Assembly (NCBI GenBank): GCA_937877565.1
Contig: CALFJB010000034.1
Span: 1 to 5,871, forward strand
Length of the DNA stretch: 5,871 nucleotides
Direction of reading: 5' to 3'
Origin: an uncultured Selenomonadales bacterium
GTDB taxonomy: Bacteria > Bacillota > Negativicutes > Selenomonadales > Selenomonadaceae
Below are positions 1 to 5,621 of this stretch, in pieces (position 1 is the stretch's first letter; each line of letters opens with the position of its first letter). The position numbers and the translations under genes are program-made. The notes beneath the pieces were generated by a model, which worked only from the letters and a program-made list of their open reading frames with translations, did no database searches and was not told the DNA's origin.

Positions 1-23
1 CCTACACGACGCTCTTCCGATCT
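1..23 (+). other. Illumina adapter remnant (sequencing artefact)
   Basis: These bases match the 3' part of the standard TruSeq read-1 adapter, ending in GCTCTTCCGATCT. They are not biological. The native sequence starts at 24, so the left edge is a library or assembly boundary, not a natural end of the molecule. Confidence 0.97.
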
Positions 24-117
24 AATATTTAAATTTTTTATAGTATCTATACCTAATATTGATTCAATTGATAAAGAGTTAATGTCAGAGGTTTTTTCTT
101 TTATTCTGGCAGAAATA

Positions 118-146
118 TTGCCTTTAGGAAAGTTTCACTGTATAAT
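118..146 (+). promoter_or_regulatory. Sigma-70/sigma-A type promoter for the protease gene
   Basis: A -35 box TTGCCT (118-123) and a perfect -10 box TATAAT (141-146) are separated by 17 bases. Transcription would start near 153, leaving a leader of about 45 bases before the ATG at 199. The promoter lies inside the upstream extension of the protease reading frame, which argues against any start before 199. Confidence 0.7.
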
Positions 147-150
147 TCTA

Positions 151-168
151 CGAGAGGTATTTTTCTCG
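151..168 (+). repeat. Short inverted repeat at the predicted transcript start
   Basis: CGAGA (151-155) and TCTCG (164-168) are perfect inverted copies around an 8-base spacer, sitting where transcription should begin. This could be an operator or a small 5' hairpin in the protease mRNA. With only 5-bp arms it could also be chance. Confidence 0.3.
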
Positions 169-198
169 GTTGAGTGTGATTTGTCCAGAGGAGAAAAT

Positions 199-1101
199 AT
201 GGGAAATTGGAATGATATTCTTAAGGAAGTACAAAACACGGATACACAGTCACAGTATGACAAAGTTAGACGTAAATATTTAGCGAGTCTTGCAAAATAT
301 ACCAAGAGAAATGTTGTAGCTTATTATTCGGCGTGGCTTAGTAAGAGGCAAGCAAATAATATAGATATCAACGATAGTGACATGGAAGGATTTATGACAT
401 GTGTTCATCAAATGGATTGTGGTAAAGGGCTTGACTTAGTTTTACATACTCCTGGTGGCGATCCGACGGCAGCTGAAGCAATAGTTAATTATCTTCGAGA
501 CAAGTTTAAGGACGATATAAGAGTAATAGTTCCACAACTGGCAATGTCTGCGGGAACTATGATTGCTTGCGCTGGTAAAGAAATAGTAATGGGTAAACAA
601 TCTAGTCTGGGACCGATAGATCCGCAATTTAATGGAATCCCAGCTCACAATATAAAATTAGAATTTGAAAAAGCAAAAGAAGATTTGGCGAATAATCCTC
701 AAAATGCGCAATATTGGGCAATAAAACTTCAGCAATATCCTGCGGCATTTATGCAAACAGCTATTGACGCAATAGCTCTTTCGGAAACGTTGATAAGAGA
801 TTGGTTAGGGTCTTGTATGTTTGATAGTACAGAACCTTCTGATGCCAATGTAATAAATGAAATTGTGGCTAAGTTTAATGATCATAACGTTAGTAAAACA
901 CATAGTCGGCACTTTAGCGCAGATTTTTGTAAGAAAGCTGGTCTCAAGATAAACATGATGGAGAATGATCAGAAGTTACAAGAAAAAATTCTATCGATGC
1001 ATCACGCGTATATAATTTCGCTAAATTTAACAAATGCTGTCAAAATAATAGAAAGCCAGAATAATAAATCGCAAATTTCTCTTATGCCTGTGATGATGTA
1101 A
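199..1101 (+). CDS. SDH-family ClpP-fold serine protease (SppA-like)
   Basis: This 300-residue soluble protein has the signature of the ClpP/crotonase-fold peptidases annotated as SDH-family serine proteinases (SDH_sah, related to S49/SppA). HTPGGDP (residues 83-89) supplies the glycine pair expected to form the oxyanion hole. AMSAGT (115-120) carries the putative nucleophile Ser117, and SSLGPIDPQ (135-143) follows at the usual distance. At that last position ClpP has its catalytic His; here there is Asp141 and no His, as in this family. No signal peptide or membrane segment is visible, so a cytoplasmic enzyme is likely; its substrate is unknown. The start at 199 is chosen because AGAGGAG (187-193) lies 5 bases upstream and the promoter -10 falls inside the longer frame that opens at 82. 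A small ORF follows 51 bases downstream on the same strand. The family name comes from an early enzyme report and does not establish serine dehydratase activity. A ClpP-like prohead protease of a phage is a less likely alternative. Confidence 0.85.
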   Translation: MGNWNDILKEVQNTDTQSQYDKVRRKYLASLAKYTKRNVVAYYSAWLSKRQANNIDINDSDMEGFMTCVHQMDCGKGLDLVLHTPGGDPTAAEAIVNYLRDKFKDDIRVIVPQLAMSAGTMIACAGKEIVMGKQSSLGPIDPQFNGIPAHNIKLEFEKAKEDLANNPQNAQYWAIKLQQYPAAFMQTAIDAIALSETLIRDWLGSCMFDSTEPSDANVINEIVAKFNDHNVSKTHSRHFSADFCKKAGLKINMMENDQKLQEKILSMHHAYIISLNLTNAVKIIESQNNKSQISLMPVMM

Positions 1102-1152
1102 AGCCAAAAAATATAATAGCGTCTTCGCGTTAAGTTTTTCAGGAAGGAACGT

Positions 1153-1374
1153 ATGGCTATGAGAGTAATTATATCGGAAGATGTGTCGTACATTTATAAA
1201 AAATGTGGACTCAGCATTGAAGAAACATCTCAACCGCGTACAGCAATAAATACAGGGAATTTGTATAATTGTCTGAATACAAAATTCAACTCCGCTGGTC
1301 ATGCATCTACTTTTCCTTGTTTAGCAAGTAATCCGTCTGTAACAAATGATTTGCGTGGGAAGAAAAAAACATGA
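1153..1374 (+). CDS. Small hypothetical protein downstream of the protease
   Basis: I do not recognise this 73-residue product. Support for a real gene is a strong Shine-Dalgarno AGGAAGG (1141-1147) five bases before the ATG, and the same strand as the protease with a 51-base gap. A second in-frame Met is at residue 3. The N-terminal third (residues 1-25) looks folded, with VIISEDVSYIYKKCG. The rest is rich in Asn, Ser and Thr and ends in a basic RGKKKT tail. Cys residues are at 18, 40 and 56, with no CxxC metal motif, and there is no membrane helix. A TATAAT at 1112-1117 could give it its own promoter, but no good -35 box accompanies it. It may be co-transcribed with the protease as a partner, substrate or inhibitor; that is inference from position only. 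It ends 20 bases before the stop of the convergent primase-helicase gene, and I see no clear terminator between them. Confidence 0.6.
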   Translation: MAMRVIISEDVSYIYKKCGLSIEETSQPRTAINTGNLYNCLNTKFNSAGHASTFPCLASNPSVTNDLRGKKKT

Positions 1375-1394
1375 ATCTATCAAAAACTGAGAAT

Positions 1395-3377
1395 TTATAG
1401 GACTTTAATTTTATCATCATGAATATTAGCGTTGATAAAGATTTTGTTATTGTTGGTGAGATATTTTTCGGAATCACTGAAATGATGAAACATAGCATAA
1501 TACGAAAACGACAGTTCCTCACCAATTTTACCGTTGCGATTTTTGAGAACAATTATTTCCATATTTCGTTCGGATTTCCCCTTCATTTTCCGAATAGTTT
1601 TTTCTGCTTTTCCCGCGCTTGTTCCAGTTTTGATTTGCTCCATGTTGGCGTGTTGAAGACCGAGACAAACGTCGGCGGTATATTCAATAGCTCCTGATTC
1701 CTTTAGAGCAGCCATGCTAATTACATCTGAGTAGCTCATTCTGTTCATCGAAGACAAAATAACAACGGGAATTTTGAAGTCACGAGAGAGTTGCTTTAGT
1801 CGAAGAACATTATAGTCGACAGCTTGCTTGTCGGTCATGTGAGCGTCGTGGGCTTTGAGGATTTGAAGATAATCAATAAAAACGACTGGCAAGGAATTCA
1901 ATTCATATTCGTAGATTTCAACGATGCGTCTAATATCATCAGCGTCAACAGTTCCGACGCTACATTCGGTGCGAAGATAGGGAGCGACTTTTTTAAAAAC
2001 CTCTCTTGCTTGAGCGACGGTCTTGCCTTCTTGAATCATGGAGTGAACGGTTTTTGCTTTGTAACGGCTCTTCTCGTCGTTCCAAAATAGCTGGTAGGAA
2101 ATTCGACTGATGTGACGTTCGTAAATTTCTTCCTCGCCCATTTCCATGCTGATGTAGAGAATGTCTTGTTGCTGTTGAGCGATTTGGAATGCCATTTGCA
2201 GAGCAAAAGCAGTTTTACCAGTGCCGGGAGTACCAGGAATAACGTAAAGTCCCTCGTAAAGTCCGCCGTCAAGAGCTTTATCGAGAGAATCCCAACCAGT
2301 GGAAATGGCTTTACGACCAATGTGAATATTCTTTTCCCACTTATCAATCTTGGCGAAGTCGGTCAGTTTGAAACGAGCTTGTTGCTGTAGTTGATTGACT
2401 TTGTTGGGAATATCGGCGATGATTTGAAGAAAGGAGTCGCAGAATTTTACAAGGCTCTCGTTCTGATCCTTACAACCTTCAATGATAAGATTCACGGAAT
2501 AAAACTGAATACGCATATTGCGAAGAGCGTTGGCAAGTTTGTCAGTAGCTTTTTTTCCGGCTTCATCAGCGTCCAAACTCAAGACCAAAGGTAGATGGGG
2601 TCGGATATTTTTTTCCCTTAGCCAGTCAATGAGTTTGTCAACATTGCTGGTACTGCCGAGAGCGATAGCATCGTTACCAGCTTCAATGATTGAGAGAGCG
2701 TCAAACTCGCCTTCGACAACGACGACGTGTTGTTGAGACGATTTCAAAATATCAATATTGAAAATGCTTGTGGTGCCGGCTTTCATTTTGGGAACTTTAT
2801 TGTCATCGGTGGAGCGTGCAACATAAGACTCGCTGCTTGTCGGAATAATGACGCGAGGTGAAGGAAAAGTTTTCTTTTCATCTCGTTTTTGTGGGTGAGT
2901 CCATTTTTCAATGTAACCGCAGTTGTATCTTTCAGCAGTCTCATAAGAAATGCCGCGTTTAGCGAAATAATCCGTTTCGCGTAAGTGACTGGCGGCAATA
3001 ATTATGTCGTTAGAAAGTATTTCAGTTTCAGCTTGATTTTTTACGGACTCCGCGTTGGAAGAAATGCGCTTGTATGCATGGGTGATTTTCTTGAATTTTT
3101 TCGTAGGAACTTCCAAGCCGTAAAGAGCGCAGACTTGCAAAATAGCTTCTCTGTTGTCAATATGATGCTCGGTGGCGTAAAAATTTATCACATCTCCCGA
3201 CGTATCACACTTGAAACATTTGTAACGAAAAGATTGTCCTTTGATGAGTTTGATGCCTGTTCCGTTCTCGCCGGAGCCGTTCCCGCAGACTGGACAGACG
3301 TAGCCGCCTTTTTTTGCTTCTTGGGTAAAGTAAATTTCTGGGTGGGCGTGAATGTAGTCGAGACTGTCTCTAAGCAA
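1395..3377 (-). CDS. Primase-helicase fusion (zinc finger, Toprim, DnaB-like ATPase)
   Basis: This replication enzyme of about 660 residues joins a DnaG-type primase to a DnaB-type replicative helicase, an arrangement known from T7 gp4-like proteins of phages and plasmids. Numbering is from the TTG start. A zinc finger has CPVC (Cys28, Cys31) and CFKC (Cys54, Cys57). A Toprim domain follows, with VVEGEFDA (Glu223 in the metal site) and LDADEAG (Asp269, Asp271). A linker leads to a RecA/DnaB core: Walker A GTPGTGKT (382-389), ISMEMGEEE with the catalytic Glu near 412, Walker B VVFIDYLQI (Asp502), SSMNR near 542-546, and an arginine-finger region KNRNG near 612-616. All key motifs are intact. 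The start is set at TTG 3377-3375 because AAGGAGG lies 9 bases upstream and just after the stop of the preceding gene. An in-frame ATG at 3413 and a longer frame from 3452 overlap that gene and lack a good ribosome site. It is the last gene of the minus-strand unit and, by eye, more GC-rich than its neighbours. Confidence 0.93.
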   Translation of the reverse strand: MLRDSLDYIHAHPEIYFTQEAKKGGYVCPVCGNGSGENGTGIKLIKGQSFRYKCFKCDTSGDVINFYATEHHIDNREAILQVCALYGLEVPTKKFKKITHAYKRISSNAESVKNQAETEILSNDIIIAASHLRETDYFAKRGISYETAERYNCGYIEKWTHPQKRDEKKTFPSPRVIIPTSSESYVARSTDDNKVPKMKAGTTSIFNIDILKSSQQHVVVVEGEFDALSIIEAGNDAIALGSTSNVDKLIDWLREKNIRPHLPLVLSLDADEAGKKATDKLANALRNMRIQFYSVNLIIEGCKDQNESLVKFCDSFLQIIADIPNKVNQLQQQARFKLTDFAKIDKWEKNIHIGRKAISTGWDSLDKALDGGLYEGLYVIPGTPGTGKTAFALQMAFQIAQQQQDILYISMEMGEEEIYERHISRISYQLFWNDEKSRYKAKTVHSMIQEGKTVAQAREVFKKVAPYLRTECSVGTVDADDIRRIVEIYEYELNSLPVVFIDYLQILKAHDAHMTDKQAVDYNVLRLKQLSRDFKIPVVILSSMNRMSYSDVISMAALKESGAIEYTADVCLGLQHANMEQIKTGTSAGKAEKTIRKMKGKSERNMEIIVLKNRNGKIGEELSFSYYAMFHHFSDSEKYLTNNNKIFINANIHDDKIKVL

Positions 3378-3386
3378 TCTGCCTCG

Positions 3387-3393
3387 CCTCCTT
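3387..3393 (-). promoter_or_regulatory. Ribosome binding site deciding the TTG start
   Basis: On the minus strand this reads AAGGAGG, 9 bases before the TTG at 3377. It begins only 9 bases after the stop codon of the upstream Rep-like gene (3405-3403). The site lies in the short gap between the genes, so it supports TTG initiation over the ATG at 3413, whose upstream bases show no Shine-Dalgarno match. Confidence 0.7.
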
Positions 3394-3402
3394 GAGCTTG
3401 TT

Positions 3403-4353
3403 TTAAGCAACATTGAAAGAAATTTTGTAAAACGACGTTCCGCGCTTTTCAAACCGATAGGATTTAATCAGTCCAATTTTAAGCCAGTAATCAAACATCT
3501 TGCGTATATTGTCGCGGATATTTTTTATCTTATTACGGTTGTCGACATCAAGATTCAAATCTTCGTGAATAGTCGTGAAAAGTATGCCGTTATTTTTATA
3601 CTTGTTCTTGGAATTTTTTACTAAAGAAATTTTCACCAGCAGATAGCTACATAGTAGTGCGTTCTGAATGGTTTTGCGTACAGGAACTTTCATAAGCTCT
3701 GTTTGCCACGATGTTATCTGCTTGAGTTTTTCGGCATACTTGAATATCGGAGATAATCTGTTAATTCTGTAGACTTTGATAATCTTGCTATTCTTAGCAG
3801 ATTTCATCTTCAAAATGCTTACGTCCAAGAGACTTTCCTCTAATTCGACTGGACGATACTTCTCACCGTGAATTTTAATGTGAGCATCATTGCCAAATTT
3901 GTCCTTCAAATCCATAGAGATTCGCATATATTTCAGTTCGTCGAGATGTTGCTCAATGATTTCTACTAGTTCGGACTGAAAGTGGTCGGCGACGTTGCCG
4001 AAGATATGTTGTAATATGTTTCGACTGGTGAACAGTATGTTTTCTGCGCGGTAAAACGAGTAGAGAGAATTTAGAATGAGTTCATGGGTCTCGTCAAATT
4101 TTCTATCGAACGTAACGCCAGAATTAACGTAATCAAGCTTAGCATAAGTTATCAGTGTTTTTTCGTTGTTAAATGGAGTGGCAAAAATCTCTCCGAATGG
4201 AGCTACCGTTAATTTGCTGAAGAGCTTAGTCAGATTTTGTTTGTGTTCTGCCGGCAATTTCGTGTTGAAGCAGTCGTCGATTACAATCAGGTCGTCATCG
4301 TTGAAATAGAATTCTTCGGGTTCGTTGTTAGGTTTAATTTTTTTCTTCGACAT
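3403..4353 (-). CDS. Probable plasmid replication initiator (two winged-helix regions)
   Basis: This 316-residue protein shows the general pattern of Rep-like proteins of Bacillota plasmids. An acidic N-terminal tail comes first. A first predicted winged-helix region (about residues 81-175) contains a TFDRKFDETHELILNSLYSF segment and ends near KIHGEKYRPVELEES. A linker with PIFKYAEKLKQIT leads to a second, basic winged-helix region (about 226-312). There NKIKNIRDNIRKMFDYWLK would be the recognition part and GLIKSYRFEKRG the wing. I assign it by this layout and by its place directly upstream of a primase-helicase; no single catalytic motif exists to confirm it. It would bind origin DNA and recruit the helicase. 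The start is the ATG at 4353 with GGAGG (4363-4359) five bases upstream. Possible starts at 4371 (TTG) and 4365 (ATG) overlap the previous gene's stop or the ribosome site. The alternative is a general DNA-binding regulator. Confidence 0.68.
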   Translation of the reverse strand: MSKKKIKPNNEPEEFYFNDDDLIVIDDCFNTKLPAEHKQNLTKLFSKLTVAPFGEIFATPFNNEKTLITYAKLDYVNSGVTFDRKFDETHELILNSLYSFYRAENILFTSRNILQHIFGNVADHFQSELVEIIEQHLDELKYMRISMDLKDKFGNDAHIKIHGEKYRPVELEESLLDVSILKMKSAKNSKIIKVYRINRLSPIFKYAEKLKQITSWQTELMKVPVRKTIQNALLCSYLLVKISLVKNSKNKYKNNGILFTTIHEDLNLDVDNRNKIKNIRDNIRKMFDYWLKIGLIKSYRFEKRGTSFYKISFNVA

Positions 4354-4367
4354 ACTAACCTCCATTG

Positions 4368-4700
4368 TCAATCGCTGTTCAAAAGTCTTGAGACAAAGGA
4401 CTGAGACATATTCAGCCGCAAAGCTATTTCTTTTTGCTTCAAGCCAATTTTGTGAAGACGCTTAATTTCTTCTTTGTAATCGGATTTGCGCTTGAATGTG
4501 TCTGAGGAATCGAGTTGAAGTTCATCATAATCTCTCTGCTCAATTACGAACGATAAATATTTTCCGTCTCTTTTACCAGATATGGTGGCAATCCCCTTGC
4601 TCTCGTTTATTGAGGTTTTGGTATCGATTAGTTGATTCGCCAATTTCATTGTGAAATATTTTAAGGGAATAGTACGTTCGGATGGAGATTCATTATCCAT
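4368..4700 (-). CDS. Small helix-turn-helix DNA-binding protein, likely autoregulator
   Basis: This 110-residue protein has a C-terminal helix-turn-helix at about 76-108. IKRLHKIGLKQKEIALRLNM is followed by SQSFVSRLL, which fits a first helix, turn and recognition helix as in resolvase, sigma region 4 or ParB-like HTH units. The N-terminal 60 residues, with GIATISGKRDGKYLSFVIE, look like a small beta-rich domain of unknown type. The ATG at 4700 is preceded 7 bases upstream by AGGAG (4712-4708). It is first in the minus-strand replication unit; its TGA is 14 bases before the start of the Rep-like gene. A perfect inverted repeat overlapping the promoter just upstream suggests that it represses its own operon and so could limit copy number. 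That role is inferred from position and was not read from a known family. Confidence 0.72.
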   Translation of the reverse strand: MDNESPSERTIPLKYFTMKLANQLIDTKTSINESKGIATISGKRDGKYLSFVIEQRDYDELQLDSSDTFKRKSDYKEEIKRLHKIGLKQKEIALRLNMSQSFVSRLLNSD

Positions 4701-4728
4701 AAAATCACTCCTGTAATATTATTAATAT

Positions 4729-4752
4729 GCTCAATTTTATACTGTATTGAGC
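4729..4752. promoter_or_regulatory. Candidate operator: perfect 7-bp inverted repeat over the -10 box
   Basis: GCTCAAT (4729-4735) and ATTGAGC (4746-4752) are perfect inverted copies separated by 10 bases. One arm overlaps the -10 box of the replication promoter and the other lies in the spacer. A dimeric repressor bound here would block RNA polymerase. The adjacent gene encodes a helix-turn-helix protein, which makes autoregulation the simplest reading. Confidence 0.55.
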
Positions 4753-4762
4753 GAGTTGTCAA
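4734..4762 (-). promoter_or_regulatory. Promoter of the replication unit
   Basis: On the minus strand a perfect -35 box TTGACA (4762-4757) is followed after 17 bases by the -10 box TAAAAT (4739-4734). A TATAAA overlapping the -10 region gives a second possible register. Transcription would start near 4727 and run into the helix-turn-helix gene, the Rep-like gene and the primase-helicase. Confidence 0.72.
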
Positions 4763-4787
4763 CTACATATAAATCGGAAATTTTTCC

Positions 4788-4809
4788 TATAATGAGAGGC
4801 GGCATTATA
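4788..4809. repeat. Perfect 7-bp inverted repeat
   Basis: TATAATG (4788-4794) and CATTATA (4803-4809) flank the GC-rich 8-base spacer AGAGGCGG. It lies about 26 bases upstream of the -35 box of the replication promoter. It could be a second protein-binding site or a piece of the origin; the arms differ from the operator candidate at 4729-4752. Confidence 0.4.
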
Positions 4810-4853
4810 AAAATCAAAAATTTTAACTCAATGATTTAAGATAAAACCTTGAA

Positions 4854-4880
4854 TATAGCAATAAATAATTTTGCGCTATA
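4854..4880. repeat. Inverted repeat, 6-bp arms
   Basis: TATAGC (4854-4859) and GCTATA (4875-4880) are inverted copies with a 15-base AT-rich spacer. Such short arms are weak evidence in AT-rich DNA. I list the pair because it is one of several spaced inverted repeats in this gap. Confidence 0.22.
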
Positions 4881-4932
4881 GAACATAAACGAGTAAATGC
4901 ACAAGAAGACAAGATTAAATATGGGTCGATTT

Positions 4933-4959
4933 TCTAAATTTTGGAGTCTACTATTTAGA
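4933..4959. repeat. Inverted repeat, 7-bp arms
   Basis: TCTAAAT (4933-4939) and ATTTAGA (4953-4959) are perfect inverted copies separated by 13 bases. The geometry is like the other inverted repeats of this gap, but the arm sequence differs, so they are probably not copies of one site. Confidence 0.28.
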
Positions 4960-5059
4960 TTGGTTTTATGAAAAATGACCAATTTAACCGCAGGTTCAAG
5001 GAACGCAGTGACTGGCAAGTTTTTGAGGCGATTTATCGCGTCGTGATGCGGGATTTCTA

Positions 5060-5080
5060 GCGTTTCACGTAGTGAAATGC
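5060..5080. repeat. Strong 9-bp hairpin
   Basis: GCGTTTCAC (5060-5068) and GTGAAATGC (5072-5080) can pair along nine positions with a single G-T wobble and a 3-base loop. No T-tract follows on either strand, so it is not a standard terminator. It may be part of a structured RNA, an origin element or a protein-binding site. It lies about 65 bases upstream of the promoter for the coiled-coil gene. Confidence 0.5.
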
Positions 5081-5146
5081 GGAAGTGAACATTTCTGGAC
5101 AAAAATAATTAGGAATGATTTGTTTTTTATTACAGGATTGTTCGAC

Positions 5147-5174
5147 TTTACAAATTTGAAGTACTTGATATAAT
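5147..5174 (+). promoter_or_regulatory. Promoter for the coiled-coil/hsdR unit
   Basis: TTTACA (5147-5152) and a perfect TATAAT (5169-5174) are separated by 16 bases. Transcription would start near 5181, so the ATG at 5173, which overlaps the -10 box, cannot be the start used from this promoter. Confidence 0.65.
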
Positions 5175-5205
5175 GTACAAAAATAAGAAAGGGGAAATCT
5201 TGCAT

Positions 5206-5601
5206 ATGGTTTCGATGAAAAAACTGGAAGACAAATTGGAGAAGAAAAAAATCAGGCTACAAAAATTACTTGCAGAAAAAGATAAGTTTGAAATCAAAAT
5301 TAAAGAACTCAGAGCGGATATTGAAAAATTGCAAGCTAATCAATTTGAGCAATTCAAGAAGGCGGCAAAAAAAGAGAATATTGAAATTCGAGTCGATGAC
5401 ATTCCGGAAATTTTGCAACTCATAAAAAACCTTCAACAAGGTTCAAAAATTGAAATACTAGAAACACCCGATACTGGCACATTCCCCGATAACTCGTCAT
5501 TTAGGTCGTCTCGTACAGATGGCGTTAATGAAAATGCAGACATTCGTCGTAATGGTTTGCGTACGATAGATTCATTAGAGTCGATAGCGTCTATCAAATG
5601 A
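5206..5601 (+). CDS. Coiled-coil protein of unknown function, upstream of hsdR
   Basis: Residues 5-50 are strongly charged, with Leu/Ile at heptad-like spacing (KKLEDKLEKKKIRLQKLLAE onward), and predict a long alpha-helical coiled coil. A short segment KENIEIRVDDIPEILQLIK (57-74) follows. The last 50 residues are polar and low in hydrophobics, probably disordered. The N-terminal half recalls the small DUF4315-type coiled-coil proteins of Bacillota mobile elements, but I am not certain of that. The start is uncertain: an AAAGGGG site (5188-5194) lies 11 bases before the ATG at 5206 and 5 bases before an in-frame TTG at 5200; a further ATG is at 5215. It is the first gene of the unit and ends 20 bases before hsdR, so the two are likely co-transcribed. 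Possible roles include a DNA-binding or accessory factor of the restriction locus; none is shown by the sequence. Confidence 0.65.
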   Translation: MVSMKKLEDKLEKKKIRLQKLLAEKDKFEIKIKELRADIEKLQANQFEQFKKAAKKENIEIRVDDIPEILQLIKNLQQGSKIEILETPDTGTFPDNSSFRSSRTDGVNENADIRRNGLRTIDSLESIASIK

Positions 5602-5609
5602 TTTTTTTT
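5572..5609 (+). terminator. Possible weak terminator or attenuator before hsdR
   Basis: GATAG (5583-5587) and CTATC (5591-5595) pair around a 3-base loop. An outer TCATT/AATGA pair (5572-5576 with 5597-5601) could extend the stem across an uneven internal loop. Eight T residues follow at 5602-5609. The stem is AT-rich and imperfect, so any termination would be partial, lowering hsdR output relative to the gene before it. Confidence 0.3.
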
Positions 5610-5621
5610 GGAGAATGAAAC

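Larger units (their letters stand above)
4763..5146. other. Divergent intergenic region, possible origin or regulatory RNA
   Basis: About 380 bases between the two divergent promoters contain no gene that I can support. The left part is very AT-rich and has several short inverted repeats (4788-4809, 4854-4880, 4933-4959). Around 4985-5085 the sequence becomes richer in GC and contains a strong hairpin. No tandem iterons of the classic 18-22 base kind are visible. Its place next to the Rep-like gene makes it the natural candidate for the replication origin or a small RNA, but nothing here proves either. Confidence 0.35.

Noticed and set aside
24..115. Minus-strand open stretch running off the left edge
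   Set aside because: It has no ATG, GTG or TTG start with a ribosome site, and a stop lies just upstream in frame. The AT-rich sequence explains the open frame.
82..198. Upstream 39-codon extension of the protease frame
   Set aside because: It contains the promoter -10 box (141-146), has no ribosome site at 82, and the ATG at 199 has AGAGGAG in front of it.
1375..1394. Terminator between the convergent genes
   Set aside because: A terminator is expected here, and a T-run is present on the minus strand beyond the helicase stop, but no stable GC-rich stem precedes it.
1731..1760. Missing Gln in the DnaB-like helicase motif (SSMNR instead of SQLNR)
   Set aside because: SS-x-NR variants are common in RecA/DnaB-like helicases of phages and plasmids, and all nucleotide-binding motifs are intact, so this is not evidence of an inactive enzyme.
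2985..3395. Plus-strand open frame of 136 codons opposite the primase-helicase
   Set aside because: It lies wholly antisense to the zinc-finger and linker part of a well-supported gene, has no ribosome site of note, and its composition follows from the opposite strand. Shorter plus-strand frames between 1419 and 2736 were rejected for the same reason.
4968..5060. Plus-strand 30-codon ORF in the divergent gap
   Set aside because: Its peptide reads like plausible protein (RFKERSDWQVFEAIYRVVM), but there is no Shine-Dalgarno site before the ATG and it is very short. It could be the remnant of a gene.
4836..5102. Minus-strand open frame of 88 codons in the divergent gap
   Set aside because: It would start at TTG without a ribosome site, its C-terminal half is just AT-rich hydrophobic translation, and it runs through the hairpin and inverted repeats. 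A real gene is not excluded, but I cannot support it.
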